The position numbers were made by a program, and so were the translations under genes. This document shows, piece after piece, positions 28,159-39,336 of a stretch of 64,000 bases of DNA. The stretch spans positions 9,023 to 73,022 of the forward strand of contig CAKOYQ010000009.1 of assembly GCA_934130935.1 (NCBI GenBank). Reading direction: 5' to 3'. This DNA is from an uncultured Clostridia bacterium. Its GTDB lineage: Bacteria; Bacillota; Clostridia; TANB77; CAG-508. Positions within the stretch are counted from its first letter, which is position 1, and every line of letters starts with the position of its first letter. The notes under the pieces are model-generated. The model was not told the origin of the DNA, did no database searches, and saw only the letters and a program-made list of their open reading frames with translations.

Positions 28159-29103
28159 TTAGTTCTCCTTATTTTTAAAATTTTCTATTTGAGTATATCT
28201 TAATAATTCTAATTCATATTTTTCTCTATTTTGCTTTACAACTGTATCTAGTATTACACCGCATTGTGCTATTATTAATGCAAATATCATTATTCCTGTA
28301 GCTAAAATAGCTGATGGAACTTTTGTTATAAAGCCTGTCCTAAAGAACTCTGTAATTACTGGTATTCCAACAAGTAATCCTATCACTACAAATATTAGTG
28401 ATATTAACCAGAAAAATTGTCGTGGTTTAAAATCTTTAAACATTTTTATAATGGTTTTTAATACTTTTATTCCATCACTTACTGTATTTAGCTTTGAAGA
28501 ACTTCCTTCTGGTCTGTCTCTATATACTATTGGAATTTCTTTTATTATAAATTTTTTATCAAGTGCATGTAAAGACATTTCTGTTTCTATTTCAAACTTA
28601 GGACTCATTACAGGCATTGTTTTTACAAATAATTTATTAAATACTCTATAACCTGTCATTATATCTCTTAAATCTGTTTTAAATGCAACATTTATTGATT
28701 TTTTTACCAAATTATTTCCAAATTCATGAAAATGACGTTTATTTTCTTTTTGGTATGTTCCATTTGTTAATCTATCTCCTATTACCATATCTGCCTCTCC
28801 ATCAACAACTGGTTTTATTAATTTGTGTACTTCTTCTGCTGGATATGTGTCATCTCCATCTACCATTACATAAATGTCTGCATCAATCTCTCTGAACATA
28901 CTTCTTACTACATTGCCTTTTCCTTGTCTGTATTCATGTCTTACAATGGCTCCATTTTTCTCTGCTATTTCTGCTGTTTTATCTTTTGAATTATTATTAT
29001 ATACATAAATTTCTGCATCTGGTAATTCTTTTTTAAAATCTTTTATAACTTTTTCTATTGTAATTTCTTCATTATAACATGGTATTAATACAGCTGTTTT
29101 CAT
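28159..29103 (-). CDS. GT2 glycosyltransferase with two membrane helices
   Basis: The protein has 314 residues: a GT-A domain (TAVLIPCYNEEITIEKVI, YVYNNNSKDKT, MVDGDDTYPAEEV, DIMTGYRVFNK) then two C-terminal membrane helices (about 232-252 and 263-285). This is the polyprenyl-phosphate glycosyltransferase layout. It ends 2 bases before the next gene. The sugar it transfers is not predictable. Confidence 0.9.
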   Translation of the reverse strand: MKTAVLIPCYNEEITIEKVIKDFKKELPDAEIYVYNNNSKDKTAEIAEKNGAIVRHEYRQGKGNVVRSMFREIDADIYVMVDGDDTYPAEEVHKLIKPVVDGEADMVIGDRLTNGTYQKENKRHFHEFGNNLVKKSINVAFKTDLRDIMTGYRVFNKLFVKTMPVMSPKFEIETEMSLHALDKKFIIKEIPIVYRDRPEGSSSKLNTVSDGIKVLKTIIKMFKDFKPRQFFWLISLIFVVIGLLVGIPVITEFFRTGFITKVPSAILATGIMIFALIIAQCGVILDTVVKQNREKYELELLRYTQIENFKNKEN

Positions 29104-29104
29104 T

Positions 29105-30412
29105 TTACTTTTCCTCCTTTATTTTCTTTATAAATTTTCCTATTTGATTTTCATCAATAGTATAAAACATTGCACTTAAAATTGCAAATATACTCATTGC
29201 TTGAATTTTGTATGTAAACCAACAGTGTATTGATGAATGGCCTGCAAATGCTATGTACCAAATATATGGAACTATTGATATACATAGTAATGGTATTATT
29301 ACTTTAAAGTTTTTAACTTTCTTTCTATACAAAGCAAACATTATAGCCCAAATTATTGTAATTCCAATTAATATATATTTTGCTATTGGAATATAAAATA
29401 TTTCAAAGTTTTTCTTTATTACTTCTAATCTCTTTACTGGATATTGTTCATTTCCATTTACTCTAAATAGTAATTGCTCTATTGCTAATGTAATTGCATC
29501 TTTTTTTAATATTATAGATGCAATTACCCATTTTGTAAAAAATATTAGTCCATATCCAATTGCCCATATAATACCTAATTTTATTATATAGATTACTAAA
29601 TGTATAATTTTGTTTTTTTCTTCACATAATTTATCTTCTAATAATACTGCCAATATTAGAGGTAATCCTAATGTAACTAATGGATATGTTAATAAATCAA
29701 AATATGTTGCAAATGCTCCAATTATAAAAAATGTAATTGGTATATATTTTTGCTTTCCTTTTTTATATATTAACATTATTGCTATCATTGCAATTAAAGT
29801 TATTATAAATACACTACTATATTGAATAGACATAGGAATTAATGCTATATACATAAAACACATAGTTGTAGCTAATGCTATTACATATTTTATTCCTAAT
29901 TGTTTTCCCATCATTGCAAATGTAATTCCCAATAAAACAATTATTATAAACATTAAAATATATCTTATTTCTAAATAATTAAAATACATTAATAATGGTC
30001 TTAATATAACTTGAATTCCATGCCAATACCTTGAATACTCATGGTTATTTAATTGATCTGTTTCTATATTTGTTTTTAATGCTGTTAATGCATTATCATT
30101 ATTTTCATAAAATGAATTTTCAAATGCTTTTTCAAGTGTTCTTTGATTATTATATGTACCTTTGTTAAAAGCTATATTTAACATTAGTGTATCTGTGTGC
30201 ATATCTAATGATGCACCTACACCAGTAAATAATGGTTTATTATTCCACTCTTTTTCTATTTGTTTTTCTGATTCTGCAATATGTCCTCTAATATTATAAT
30301 CTGGTAATAAATAACTTGCTACTATTGCTGCTGAAAACAATATTGTAATTCCAATGTATATTAATAGGTATGAACATAGTTTCTTTAAACACTTTTTTAA
30401 CTTATTTTTCAT
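29105..30412 (-). CDS. Polytopic membrane protein, possible GT-C transferase
   Basis: The protein has 435 residues with about ten hydrophobic helices and a sizeable external loop after the first (about 35-120, containing LFTGVGASLDMHTDT). It overlaps the upstream gene by 4 bases (ATGA). Position among GT2 genes and the topology suggest a GT-C-type glycosyltransferase using lipid-linked sugars or a polymer-modifying protein. No named domain is recognised with confidence. Confidence 0.7.
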   Translation of the reverse strand: MKNKLKKCLKKLCSYLLIYIGITILFSAAIVASYLLPDYNIRGHIAESEKQIEKEWNNKPLFTGVGASLDMHTDTLMLNIAFNKGTYNNQRTLEKAFENSFYENNDNALTALKTNIETDQLNNHEYSRYWHGIQVILRPLLMYFNYLEIRYILMFIIIVLLGITFAMMGKQLGIKYVIALATTMCFMYIALIPMSIQYSSVFIITLIAMIAIMLIYKKGKQKYIPITFFIIGAFATYFDLLTYPLVTLGLPLILAVLLEDKLCEEKNKIIHLVIYIIKLGIIWAIGYGLIFFTKWVIASIILKKDAITLAIEQLLFRVNGNEQYPVKRLEVIKKNFEIFYIPIAKYILIGITIIWAIMFALYRKKVKNFKVIIPLLCISIVPYIWYIAFAGHSSIHCWFTYKIQAMSIFAILSAMFYTIDENQIGKFIKKIKEEK

Positions 30413-32055
30413 TTGATCATCTTTTCCTCTTCTTCTTTATTTTTCATTATAGGTACAAATATTGTTAAAGGTACCATCAATACAAGTATATATACATATC
30501 TTAAAGTAAATGCAATTGGTGTTGCTATCATTAGTGTCCCCCAGTTTAATAATGCTGGTACTAATATTAATAGATTTTTATATCTTTTATTTTTTATAGT
30601 TATTACAAAACTTAATAAAGATAACCATGCCCATAATGCTGCACTAATAAGTCTTATATTAGTTAATTGAGGTACTATTGATTTTCCTGTTAATTCCTCT
30701 ATAAAGTTTCTTTGTGTTACTCCTGCAAATGGTTGTTCATTATTCCAATTCAAATATTGTATATATGAATTAGATGTTATTTTATTTATATCCCAATATC
30801 CTAAAGTATTTAGTAAATACTCTGCTACATAATATTTAGGATTTTGAACTAAAATTTGAAACCAAATTTTTATAAATTCTTTTTTATGTGTACTTAAAAA
30901 TTCCTCATTAAAATTTTCATTCCATTTTATTGAATCCACTATATATGGTGAAAAATTGCTCTTTATTACATCAATTGGACATATTTGATTCATAAATTCT
31001 TTTTGTTTATCATTTATTTTTCCATCTTTAGTAATAACATAGCAAATTTGTTGTAATGGTATTCCTAAGCTCTCTGATGATTCAGTACTTACTCCAATTT
31101 TCTTATATATCGGACCTTGTATACAGTAAAAAACTAGTATACTGACTAAAGATGCTATTGTAAATTTTTTTAAATTGTCTTTTATTTGTTTTCTATATAT
31201 TATTAAAATTAATATAGTAGTTCCAAATATTATATATATACCATTATTTCTTAAAAAAGCTACAAAAAACATACTTATTATATATTTTAATATTTCTACA
31301 TTTTTGTTTAGATTTTTTGCATCTTGATAGATAATTTCCATTATTGATATTACATATGCTAAAAGTGCAGCTGAAAATATCGAATCTTTCCAATTTGACA
31401 TTACATATAATGGTACTAATTTAAAAAACATAAAAAATGCCATTGTTATTATTAGTATTATTGGCTTAGCATTTCTTTTGTATAACCAATATATTAAATA
31501 TGAAAACACTCCTGCCATAGCAATAATTTGTATTATTGATATTAGCCCCATCCCCCTTGTTATATCTCCATCAAACAAATCTATACTTGCTTTTATTGAC
31601 AATGTATATAATAGAGGATGATGATTATCTATTTTATCAAGCCCTATTGATTGATTTATTGAAACTCCTGTATCGCCATATATACCTCCTGGAAATGCAG
31701 ATAAAATATATGGTAACCATGCTAATATCAACATTACAAATATTATAAAATATATTCCAATATTTGTTTTTCTATTATTTTTTTCTTCTGTTTCTTTTTT
31801 GTCAATTTTATTATATATAATTTCTATAATAGTTAAAATAATATATCCTAAAATTGCAATTCCTAAAAAGTATATAAAATCTTTAGCTGTAATCTTATTA
31901 AAGTATACCTCACTTATTTTCGCGTAAATGTTTGGGTTAAACACTAATTTTTTATCCAATAATAGCATAAATGAAAATGCTATTACAAATAATATTTTAC
32001 ATATTCTATATATCCATGTACTATTTTTATAATTTTCAATTATATCCTCTTTCAT
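30409..32055 (-). CDS. DUF6020-like polytopic membrane protein
   Basis: The protein has 548 residues with about 12 membrane helices. The segment PFGGIYGDTG-like (SAFPGGIYGDTGVSINQ), followed by DNHHPLLYT and later SNWKDSIF, resembles the DUF6020/glucosyltransferase-type membrane proteins common in Firmicutes polysaccharide loci. The acidic GDTG region between the early helices would be the GT-C active-site loop. Specific activity unknown. Confidence 0.75.
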   Translation of the reverse strand: MKEDIIENYKNSTWIYRICKILFVIAFSFMLLLDKKLVFNPNIYAKISEVYFNKITAKDFIYFLGIAILGYIILTIIEIIYNKIDKKETEEKNNRKTNIGIYFIIFVMLILAWLPYILSAFPGGIYGDTGVSINQSIGLDKIDNHHPLLYTLSIKASIDLFDGDITRGMGLISIIQIIAMAGVFSYLIYWLYKRNAKPIILIITMAFFMFFKLVPLYVMSNWKDSIFSAALLAYVISIMEIIYQDAKNLNKNVEILKYIISMFFVAFLRNNGIYIIFGTTILILIIYRKQIKDNLKKFTIASLVSILVFYCIQGPIYKKIGVSTESSESLGIPLQQICYVITKDGKINDKQKEFMNQICPIDVIKSNFSPYIVDSIKWNENFNEEFLSTHKKEFIKIWFQILVQNPKYYVAEYLLNTLGYWDINKITSNSYIQYLNWNNEQPFAGVTQRNFIEELTGKSIVPQLTNIRLISAALWAWLSLLSFVITIKNKRYKNLLILVPALLNWGTLMIATPIAFTLRYVYILVLMVPLTIFVPIMKNKEEEEKMIK

Positions 32056-32069
32056 TTTTCCTCCTAGTA

Positions 32070-33824
32070 TTATACTAATATACTTTGCATAATTCCTAAC
32101 ATTACAAAAATCCCACTCACAATTGTTATATTAAAATTTCTATTTTCTTTGTTTTTTACAATTATATTATTACTTGACAAGCAGAATAATAGTAATGGTA
32201 ATATTGGAATAATATACCTAGTCTGATATCCTCCAATATTTAGTGAACCTACTGGTGAAAAAGATAAATATAAAACTAAACTTGTCATTCCATATACAAA
32301 TAAAAATGTTAATATCATTACCACTTTATTTGAAATTTTAAAATTATAATCATCTTCTGTTATTGCTACATATAACATAAATAACATTAATGGAATTAAA
32401 ACCACTTGACAATTTTCTGTAAAGAATTTGTCATCATGTAACATCTTATACCAATTCATATTTAAAAATGTATTTTTTATATGATTTGCTGCTACTTTTA
32501 TGTCTAATACAGGATTATGTAATATACTGTTTATTTGACCTGATACACTTATATTTCCGGCTGCTCTTGCATCTTCTTTTATATGTGTATTTTTTACAGT
32601 TATAACTCCTAATATTAATATTATTACTGATATTATTGATACTATTGTTATAATTGGTAAATATTTTTTGTTTTTCTTTAATGTTGCTTTAATAGGTAAC
32701 ATTAAAGCAATACAACCTACTAATATGTATGCCATTGATTTGGCTGTTAACATTAATAAAAATAGTCCTATTAATATGCCAAAATCTTTAATATTAATTG
32801 TTTCTTTTTCATGTTTCAATTTTAAACAATATGCAATAAACATTGCAACTGTTCCTATACAATATCCATCATTTGAATATGTCGCTGCTAATATCAAAGC
32901 CATTGGCATTAAAAATATAACTACAAATATATTTTTCTTATAAGGAATTAATTTCAGTGCTATTGTAATTAAAAAAGTATAAAAAATCAAATTAAATAGT
33001 CTACCCATAATATATATGTCAATTATACTTCCTCCTAATGTTTTGCCTATAAATATTCCTAATGCCGCAAATATATATCCTAAGCAATTATAATCTGCTG
33101 GAGTTGACGGAATATCAGATTTATTAACATCTTGTGTAATATTAGGTTCATATTTTTTTTCTAAAAATGGATTTATTGTTGTAAATTTTGATAATTGTGG
33201 TAATTGTTCTATACTTGTATCTGTTATTGGATTACTAGCATAATTAAAATTTCCATATGCTATATTAAATGCAGTCATAAAATGTTTTTTCTCGTCAATA
33301 GCATGATTAAAATTTGTTGATATTGAATATACCATGCCTAAGTTGATTGCTATTAATATAAAGTTTTTTAAGACATTATTAGATATATACATCATAACAA
33401 TAGCTCCCATTAAAACAGCAATCATTCCTATAGACATACCTCTAGATAATAATGGAAATTTGGCTATAACTATACTTGCAGTAATAATTATTAAAATCCC
33501 AACCAACAAATATATATATGTAAAAATTTTTTTATACCTATTTTTTCTAAATGTCTCTATTGACTCTTCGATAAATTTTTTTCTAAATATTCCTATAAAA
33601 CTTATTATTGTCACATACATTATTAATCTGCATAAAGAAAAATTGTATGTGATTTTTTGAAAATTCCCACTGACTATCATTGGCATATTACTCGCATTAC
33701 AGTAACAAAGTTCAAATATTATCATTGCAATTATGTATATTGCAAATGTTAAGATATTTATTGCTTTTTCATTAAAATTTGGAAGTCTATATTTTCTTTT
33801 TTGAATTGAGTTTTGCTCATCCAT
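32070..33824 (-). CDS. DUF2142-like polytopic membrane protein
   Basis: The protein has 584 residues with about 13 membrane helices. The loop motif DEKKHFMTAFNIAYG and the later PADYNCLGYIFAALG resemble the DUF2142 family, where the acidic D-E-x-x-H loop follows an early helix. DUF2142 proteins are found in cell-wall glycan loci and are thought to be GT-C-like; that is family knowledge, not shown here. It is 11 bases after a GT2 gene. Confidence 0.8.
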   Translation of the reverse strand: MDEQNSIQKRKYRLPNFNEKAINILTFAIYIIAMIIFELCYCNASNMPMIVSGNFQKITYNFSLCRLIMYVTIISFIGIFRKKFIEESIETFRKNRYKKIFTYIYLLVGILIIITASIVIAKFPLLSRGMSIGMIAVLMGAIVMMYISNNVLKNFILIAINLGMVYSISTNFNHAIDEKKHFMTAFNIAYGNFNYASNPITDTSIEQLPQLSKFTTINPFLEKKYEPNITQDVNKSDIPSTPADYNCLGYIFAALGIFIGKTLGGSIIDIYIMGRLFNLIFYTFLITIALKLIPYKKNIFVVIFLMPMALILAATYSNDGYCIGTVAMFIAYCLKLKHEKETINIKDFGILIGLFLLMLTAKSMAYILVGCIALMLPIKATLKKNKKYLPIITIVSIISVIILILGVITVKNTHIKEDARAAGNISVSGQINSILHNPVLDIKVAANHIKNTFLNMNWYKMLHDDKFFTENCQVVLIPLMLFMLYVAITEDDYNFKISNKVVMILTFLFVYGMTSLVLYLSFSPVGSLNIGGYQTRYIIPILPLLLFCLSSNNIIVKNKENRNFNITIVSGIFVMLGIMQSILV

Positions 33825-33835
33825 ATTTTTCTCCT

Positions 33836-35530
33836 TTAATTTATTTTGTTATAATTAATCTTAGGTAAATCAGTATCTAGTCTATAATTTCTGTTATAAT
33901 AAGGATCTCCTTTAGCAATTACCTTAGACCATCTTTTTACAAATAGTTCATATTCTTTTGCAAATCTTTTTTGTTTTTCTGCATTTTCTGTATCTTCTCC
34001 TCTTGATTTTGATTCATAATGATATGCCTCAATAAATGGATTATATACAATTAAATATTTAGCAGTTCTAACTTTTAAACAAAAGTCAACATCATTGAAT
34101 GCTACGGCTAATTTTTCATCAAATCCTAGCATGTCTATATATAATTGTTTTCTTATCATAAAACATGCCGCTGTAACTGCACTTAAATCTTGAACTATAT
34201 TTATATAATCATCTTTTTGAAAATCTTTTTCTGAAATTTCTCTATTTCTATGTCCAGCTAATCCTCTTGTTCCTATTGTTACCCCTGCATGTTGTATTGT
34301 TTTATCAGGAAAATATAATTTTGCACCACATATTCCAACATCTGGTCTTTGAGCATACATAAGCATTTGCTCCATCCAATCTGTAGTTATAAATTCTATG
34401 TCATTATTTAACATTACTATATATTCTCCATTTGAACATTCTACACCATAATTTACAATTGCTGAATAATTAAAATAATTTATATCATATTTAAACACTT
34501 TTATTCTTTTATCTTTTTGAATTATTTTATCATAGTATTCAAATGTTTCTTTATTTTTGCTGTTATTTTCTACAATTATTACTTCATAATTTGAATATGT
34601 AGACTTTTCCAATGATTTTAATAATTTATCTAAATCATCTATATGATCCATATTGGGAATCACTAATGAAATCAATGGATTTCCATTTATTTTGTAATTA
34701 ATTTTATATTGTCCTTTAAACATTCCATCTTGTATATTATCATATTCAAGATTCATTCTTTTTAAATGTTTTTCTATAATTTTCTTTTCGTCTACAATAT
34801 CAATATTCATATTTTCTTCTGTTTCATGATACAATATTTTTTGTATATGTTCTATTTTTCTTGTTTTTTCACTAACTTGCAAAAGTATATCATATATTAT
34901 AGTTTTATTTAAATTTTCTAGCATTTCTTTATGAACTTTTAAAAATGTAGTTTTTACAGCAATAAATCCTCCTATATAATTTTGAGAAATTATAGTATCT
35001 CTGGCAAATCCTGGCTTAAAATGTGGTTTCATCCTTTGCCCACTTATCATTTTATCATTATCTGAATAAATTAATATACTATCTCTGTATTCAATTGATT
35101 TTACAAGTTCATACAATGTAAATGGCATCAACTCTATATCTTTACCAATAAAAACAATATAATCACTGTTAGAATTATCAATAATATTTTTTATATTATG
35201 TTTTTCCAATACCGAAATTTGATATTTGGTATATGTTTGTTCTTCTATGCTTTTTATAAGTTTTTCATTGTCATTACATATAATTTCAAATTTTAGATTT
35301 TGGCATGACTTATATTCTTTTTGTTTTTCCAATTCTTCATTACTTGGTTCATTATTTGCTATCCATGTCGCATATTCATCTAAAATAATTTTTCCAAACC
35401 TTATTTTATTAATACAAGTTGAATATAAGCCTTTAAATCCATTGTTTTTTATATATCTTAATACAGATTTAAAATTTGATATATTAATTGCTTTTATGAC
35501 CTTTTTTATTTTTCTTATTAGAGAGCCCAT
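33836..35530 (-). CDS. GT2 glycosyltransferase, rhamnosyl/galactosyl type
   Basis: The protein has 564 residues. An N-terminal half with a degenerate GT-A-like region (VFIGKDIELMPFTLYEL) is followed by a clear GT2 domain (ISLVIPNMDHIDDLDKLLKS, VIVENNSKN, MLNNDIEF metal site, AYHYESKSRGED near the end). This layout is common in O-antigen and rhamnan chain enzymes. It may add galactofuranose or rhamnose; the substrate is not determined. Confidence 0.88.
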   Translation of the reverse strand: MGSLIRKIKKVIKAINISNFKSVLRYIKNNGFKGLYSTCINKIRFGKIILDEYATWIANNEPSNEELEKQKEYKSCQNLKFEIICNDNEKLIKSIEEQTYTKYQISVLEKHNIKNIIDNSNSDYIVFIGKDIELMPFTLYELVKSIEYRDSILIYSDNDKMISGQRMKPHFKPGFARDTIISQNYIGGFIAVKTTFLKVHKEMLENLNKTIIYDILLQVSEKTRKIEHIQKILYHETEENMNIDIVDEKKIIEKHLKRMNLEYDNIQDGMFKGQYKINYKINGNPLISLVIPNMDHIDDLDKLLKSLEKSTYSNYEVIIVENNSKNKETFEYYDKIIQKDKRIKVFKYDINYFNYSAIVNYGVECSNGEYIVMLNNDIEFITTDWMEQMLMYAQRPDVGICGAKLYFPDKTIQHAGVTIGTRGLAGHRNREISEKDFQKDDYINIVQDLSAVTAACFMIRKQLYIDMLGFDEKLAVAFNDVDFCLKVRTAKYLIVYNPFIEAYHYESKSRGEDTENAEKQKRFAKEYELFVKRWSKVIAKGDPYYNRNYRLDTDLPKINYNKIN

Positions 35531-35549
35531 TATTCATCCTCTTTCTTTA

Positions 35550-37664
35550 TTATTTCTTTATCCCCATTTTTCCTAATATATTTTTTACTTTTCTCTTTCC
35601 TCTTCTTAAGAATCTATAAACTTTTCCGTGTTCATCTTTATATATAGGCTGTGTTTGAGCTAATTCTTGTGAAGTTTTAATTGATTCTTCACTTGCCAAA
35701 AAAGCTTCCTTTTTATATAATTTTTCTATTTGTGGTAAATTATTATAATCTGTTTCTAACATATCTTTTACAGCCTTTAAGAAATATTCATAGCCTTCTT
35801 CTAAAGGATATGATTTCATAAATTCCTTACCAAATTCAGACATTTTTTTTGCAATATCTGGATTATCAATTATATATGCTATTGCACTTGCTATTGCTTC
35901 TGGTGTTGGTTGTGCTAATAACACTCCTTCGTCAGGCAAATCATATATGTTATTTTCTTTATATAGCTCTACTACTGGTAATCCTGCTGCCATCATTTCA
36001 AATGGTATTCTTGATGGATTTGATGCACTCATACACAAACCTACTTTACATTTATTATATAATTCATTACATTGTTTAATTGGAATTATATTTAAGTTTT
36101 TACATTCAAATTCAAAAGTAGCTGGCATATTAGAACCATATAAATATATTTGTATATCAGGTTTCATAGCTTTTAATATCTTCAAGGCTTTTAATCCTAT
36201 GTAATCACATCTTCTTGGTTTTTCCGGTTGATATACATAGCATATTGCATTTTCTTTTTTTACATTTTCTAGTGGCTTATATGTATTCAAATCAGCTCCA
36301 AATGGAAAATATTCTGCAGGTTGGTTAAATTCTGCTTGCATTTTATGTGATAACCATTTTCCTATTGTTACAGGTAAAAATCCATATCTATAAGAATTTT
36401 CTGTAATTAAATATTGATCACCCATTGGGAAAAACCATGGCTCATAATCTTGTATAAAATATGCTTTTTTCTTTGCTGGTAGTTTCTTTACAAATTCAAC
36501 TGTCTGCCATCCTGTTGCAAACATTAAATCATAATCTTTTTTTATATCAAATCCAACATATACTCCTGCTGTACATGGTTCATACCAGTCATTTATCTTT
36601 TGTCTTACTATTTCTGAAGTTGATACACCATCTTCTTCAAAAAACAAATCACATTCATAACCTGCTCTTATTAATGCATTTACATTTTGAATAATTGTTC
36701 TATGTCCACCTGATCCCTTTCCTGGATGAGGTATTACCCATGCAATTTTCTTTTTTCCATTATCTTTTTGTGGCAATGATGCCTGCATTAAATCTCTTCT
36801 CATTTGTTGTTTCTTTTTAATTTCTTCTGGTAATTCATATAAACTAGATATTTCATCTTGTATTCTACAAATTTCTCCATATTCAATTTCTGCTTTTATA
36901 TCAGTACATACAGAGCTTCCATGTTTTCTATAATAGTTTAGTGCATTAGTATTCCAACTTATTTTTCCGTTTTTTAATACATTATAGTAAATATACCAAT
37001 CTCCGGCTACTCTGAATTCTCCTGCTTTTTCAAATATTTCAGAATAATCTTGTTTTTTCCACATTACACTTGATACATTTAATATTGTGTTTGTTACACT
37101 TAAATGGTTTATTATCTCTTCTTTTCCTGTCCATATATAAGATTTATTCCATTCTCCTGTTCTACACATGTCATACCAATCATCACATCTTGAACGAATA
37201 AGGTTATTTTCTCCATCAATTTTTGCAGATTCACAATATGATAAAACCATTTCCGGATCATCAAATGGTTTTATTAATTCCTCTACGAAATTATCTTCAG
37301 CAGAATCATCTGCCTCTGCAATCCAAACAAATTCTCCAGTTGCTATATCAAATCCTTTTTTCCATTGTTTAAATACACAACCACCACTATTTTTTTCGTT
37401 AATAATAAATTGTACCTTTATTTCAGGATATTCCTTTTTTATTTTTTCTATCTTATCATTTATAACTTGTACACTATTGTCTGTAGAACAATCATCTAAA
37501 ATAATTAGTTCATATATTGGGTAAGTTTGCATTAATATTGAATCTATTCTTTCTATTATGTAATTAGCATAATTATAATTAGGTATTATAACACTTACCT
37601 TTTTAGGATTTTCTATCTTTAATTTTTTCTTTTGATTTTTGTATATATCAATTTTCTTACTCAT
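35550..37664 (-). CDS. Two-domain GT2-GT4 glycosyltransferase
   Basis: The protein has 704 residues. The first domain (about 20-270) is GT2: VSVIIPNYNYANYIIERIDS, LDDCSTDNS, and WIAEADDSAED as metal site. The second domain (about 305-640) is GT4-like: WVIPHPGKGSGGHRTI near its start, AYFIQDYEPWFFP, and a nucleotide-sugar region MSASNPSRIPFEMMAAGLPVV. A basic C-terminus (LRRGKRKVKNILGKM) follows. A two-domain enzyme could add two different sugars in alternation. Confidence 0.9.
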   Translation of the reverse strand: MSKKIDIYKNQKKKLKIENPKKVSVIIPNYNYANYIIERIDSILMQTYPIYELIILDDCSTDNSVQVINDKIEKIKKEYPEIKVQFIINEKNSGGCVFKQWKKGFDIATGEFVWIAEADDSAEDNFVEELIKPFDDPEMVLSYCESAKIDGENNLIRSRCDDWYDMCRTGEWNKSYIWTGKEEIINHLSVTNTILNVSSVMWKKQDYSEIFEKAGEFRVAGDWYIYYNVLKNGKISWNTNALNYYRKHGSSVCTDIKAEIEYGEICRIQDEISSLYELPEEIKKKQQMRRDLMQASLPQKDNGKKKIAWVIPHPGKGSGGHRTIIQNVNALIRAGYECDLFFEEDGVSTSEIVRQKINDWYEPCTAGVYVGFDIKKDYDLMFATGWQTVEFVKKLPAKKKAYFIQDYEPWFFPMGDQYLITENSYRYGFLPVTIGKWLSHKMQAEFNQPAEYFPFGADLNTYKPLENVKKENAICYVYQPEKPRRCDYIGLKALKILKAMKPDIQIYLYGSNMPATFEFECKNLNIIPIKQCNELYNKCKVGLCMSASNPSRIPFEMMAAGLPVVELYKENNIYDLPDEGVLLAQPTPEAIASAIAYIIDNPDIAKKMSEFGKEFMKSYPLEEGYEYFLKAVKDMLETDYNNLPQIEKLYKKEAFLASEESIKTSQELAQTQPIYKDEHGKVYRFLRRGKRKVKNILGKMGIKK

Positions 37665-37684
37665 ATATAAACATCCTTTCTGTA

Positions 37685-39310
37685 CTATTTAATAATTTTC
37701 TTTATTTTTCTTTTTACCTTATTATAAAATGTATTGTTTATTTCATTTTGAAGTTTATTTTTTTCTTTGTTTATTTTATTTATCTCATCTTGTAATTGTT
37801 TATTTGTTTCTTTTAAATTGTTATTTTCAAGTTGTTGTGCTTCAAATCTTTCATTTAAATTTTTTATTTCGGTTTGTTGTGCTTCACTTCTTAATTGTAA
37901 GTTGCTTAACTCTTGTTTAGTTGCATCTATATTAAAATTATGATTTTGAGAGTAAAACTCCCATACAGTATCATCTCTAATTTTTTCTTGAATTTTATTG
38001 TCTAGTTGCTCAAACAATTTCAAATATTGCCTTAAATTATATTTATCAAATAATTTTTCTATTGATATAAATCTCCTTAATGATATTGTATATATTATTG
38101 ATCTATATAATATGTATTCAACTGGTAAATTAGGTTCATTCCATTCTTGATCAAAGAAATAAAATTGATTATCAATTAAAAAACAATTTTTTAATGTCAT
38201 ATCCCACATTCCATTTTTTACAAAATTCAAATCTTGTATAATGCTTTTATCCTTAACTTCAACCTCATATTTCCCAAATACTGTGTTTTCATAATTGTTT
38301 TCTTTATATGTTTTTACAGATATTTGTTTTATATAATTTTTTATAATATTGTCAAATTCTTCTACTTGTCCTTTTTCTAATTTTTCCGTTAATACATTAT
38401 TTAATAGATATTTTTGTTCTATATATTTGCTTTTTATTTTATCCTCGTCTATATAATCTACAGTTTTTATATTATTTTCTTGTAATATTTTGATGTTATT
38501 TTTTATATTTTCATAATGCTCTTCTGCTTTTTCATTTACAATTTGTTTTTCTACATAAGTATTTGATATTTTGGTTATTAATCTGTATTTTTCTTTTCTT
38601 AGATTGTTAAATGATATATAATTATATGTAGTATCATATTCTTTTTCTTTCTTTATTACTTCTACTAAAAATGAATTTGCAAAAAAGGTAAACATATCTT
38701 TATCTGTTTTTAATATCTCTCTAAATACATCAATTTCATTAAATAATATATCTGATTTTTCAGTATAATATGGATTATATTTATCAATACTGTTATATTC
38801 TGGTAATGCATCATCTGAAAATATAACATTAGGTCTTCTATAATCAGGAAGTGGATAATAAAATCTTGTTTTATATCCTATTTCATTTAATTGTGTTTCT
38901 ATATATCTTTTGGTATATGTCTCAATTTTTTCATATTCGTTATTATATCCCAATAAACTTGTAAATTTCTTTTCTAATATGTTCTCAGGATTTCCTGCCC
39001 AAAATCTTAATCCAAACTTGTTATCTACTGCTAACAAAATTCTTCCATCCATCTCTAAAAAAGCTTCTAATCTTCTAACTAGATTTTTCAAATTTATTTT
39101 TTCATTTTCATTTATTCCTATTAATATTATTATATCAAACTTTGCATCTATATTTTCTAACTCTTCTATTTTGCTAATTTTTTGAATACTAGAACATTTA
39201 TCAATTAAAAATTTTGTTAATTCTTCACTTTTATTTCCCACTTCTAATACTTTTTGTGTTTTATTAAATGGATACCAGTTTAATATATTAGGGCTTTGAA
39301 ATATTTCCAA
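37685..39310 (-). CDS. Methyltransferase-like protein with C-terminal coiled coil
   Basis: The protein has 541 residues. Residues about 18-180 look like a Rossmann methyltransferase domain (KVLEVGNKSEELTKFL, FDIIILIGI, LLAVDNKFGLRFWAG). The middle (about 235-450) resembles a kinase-like fold seen in some polysaccharide proteins (MWDMTLKNCFLI, FFFDQEW); this is a weak impression. The end (about 465-535) is a strong coiled coil with repeated NLxxR/EAQQ units and a basic tip. It could act as a chain-capping and length-measuring protein as in some ABC-dependent systems; inference. Confidence 0.65.
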   Translation of the reverse strand: MEIFQSPNILNWYPFNKTQKVLEVGNKSEELTKFLIDKCSSIQKISKIEELENIDAKFDIIILIGINENEKINLKNLVRRLEAFLEMDGRILLAVDNKFGLRFWAGNPENILEKKFTSLLGYNNEYEKIETYTKRYIETQLNEIGYKTRFYYPLPDYRRPNVIFSDDALPEYNSIDKYNPYYTEKSDILFNEIDVFREILKTDKDMFTFFANSFLVEVIKKEKEYDTTYNYISFNNLRKEKYRLITKISNTYVEKQIVNEKAEEHYENIKNNIKILQENNIKTVDYIDEDKIKSKYIEQKYLLNNVLTEKLEKGQVEEFDNIIKNYIKQISVKTYKENNYENTVFGKYEVEVKDKSIIQDLNFVKNGMWDMTLKNCFLIDNQFYFFDQEWNEPNLPVEYILYRSIIYTISLRRFISIEKLFDKYNLRQYLKLFEQLDNKIQEKIRDDTVWEFYSQNHNFNIDATKQELSNLQLRSEAQQTEIKNLNERFEAQQLENNNLKETNKQLQDEINKINKEKNKLQNEINNTFYNKVKRKIKKIIK

Positions 39311-39336
39311 CTTTTTCCCTCCTTGAATTGAAATTT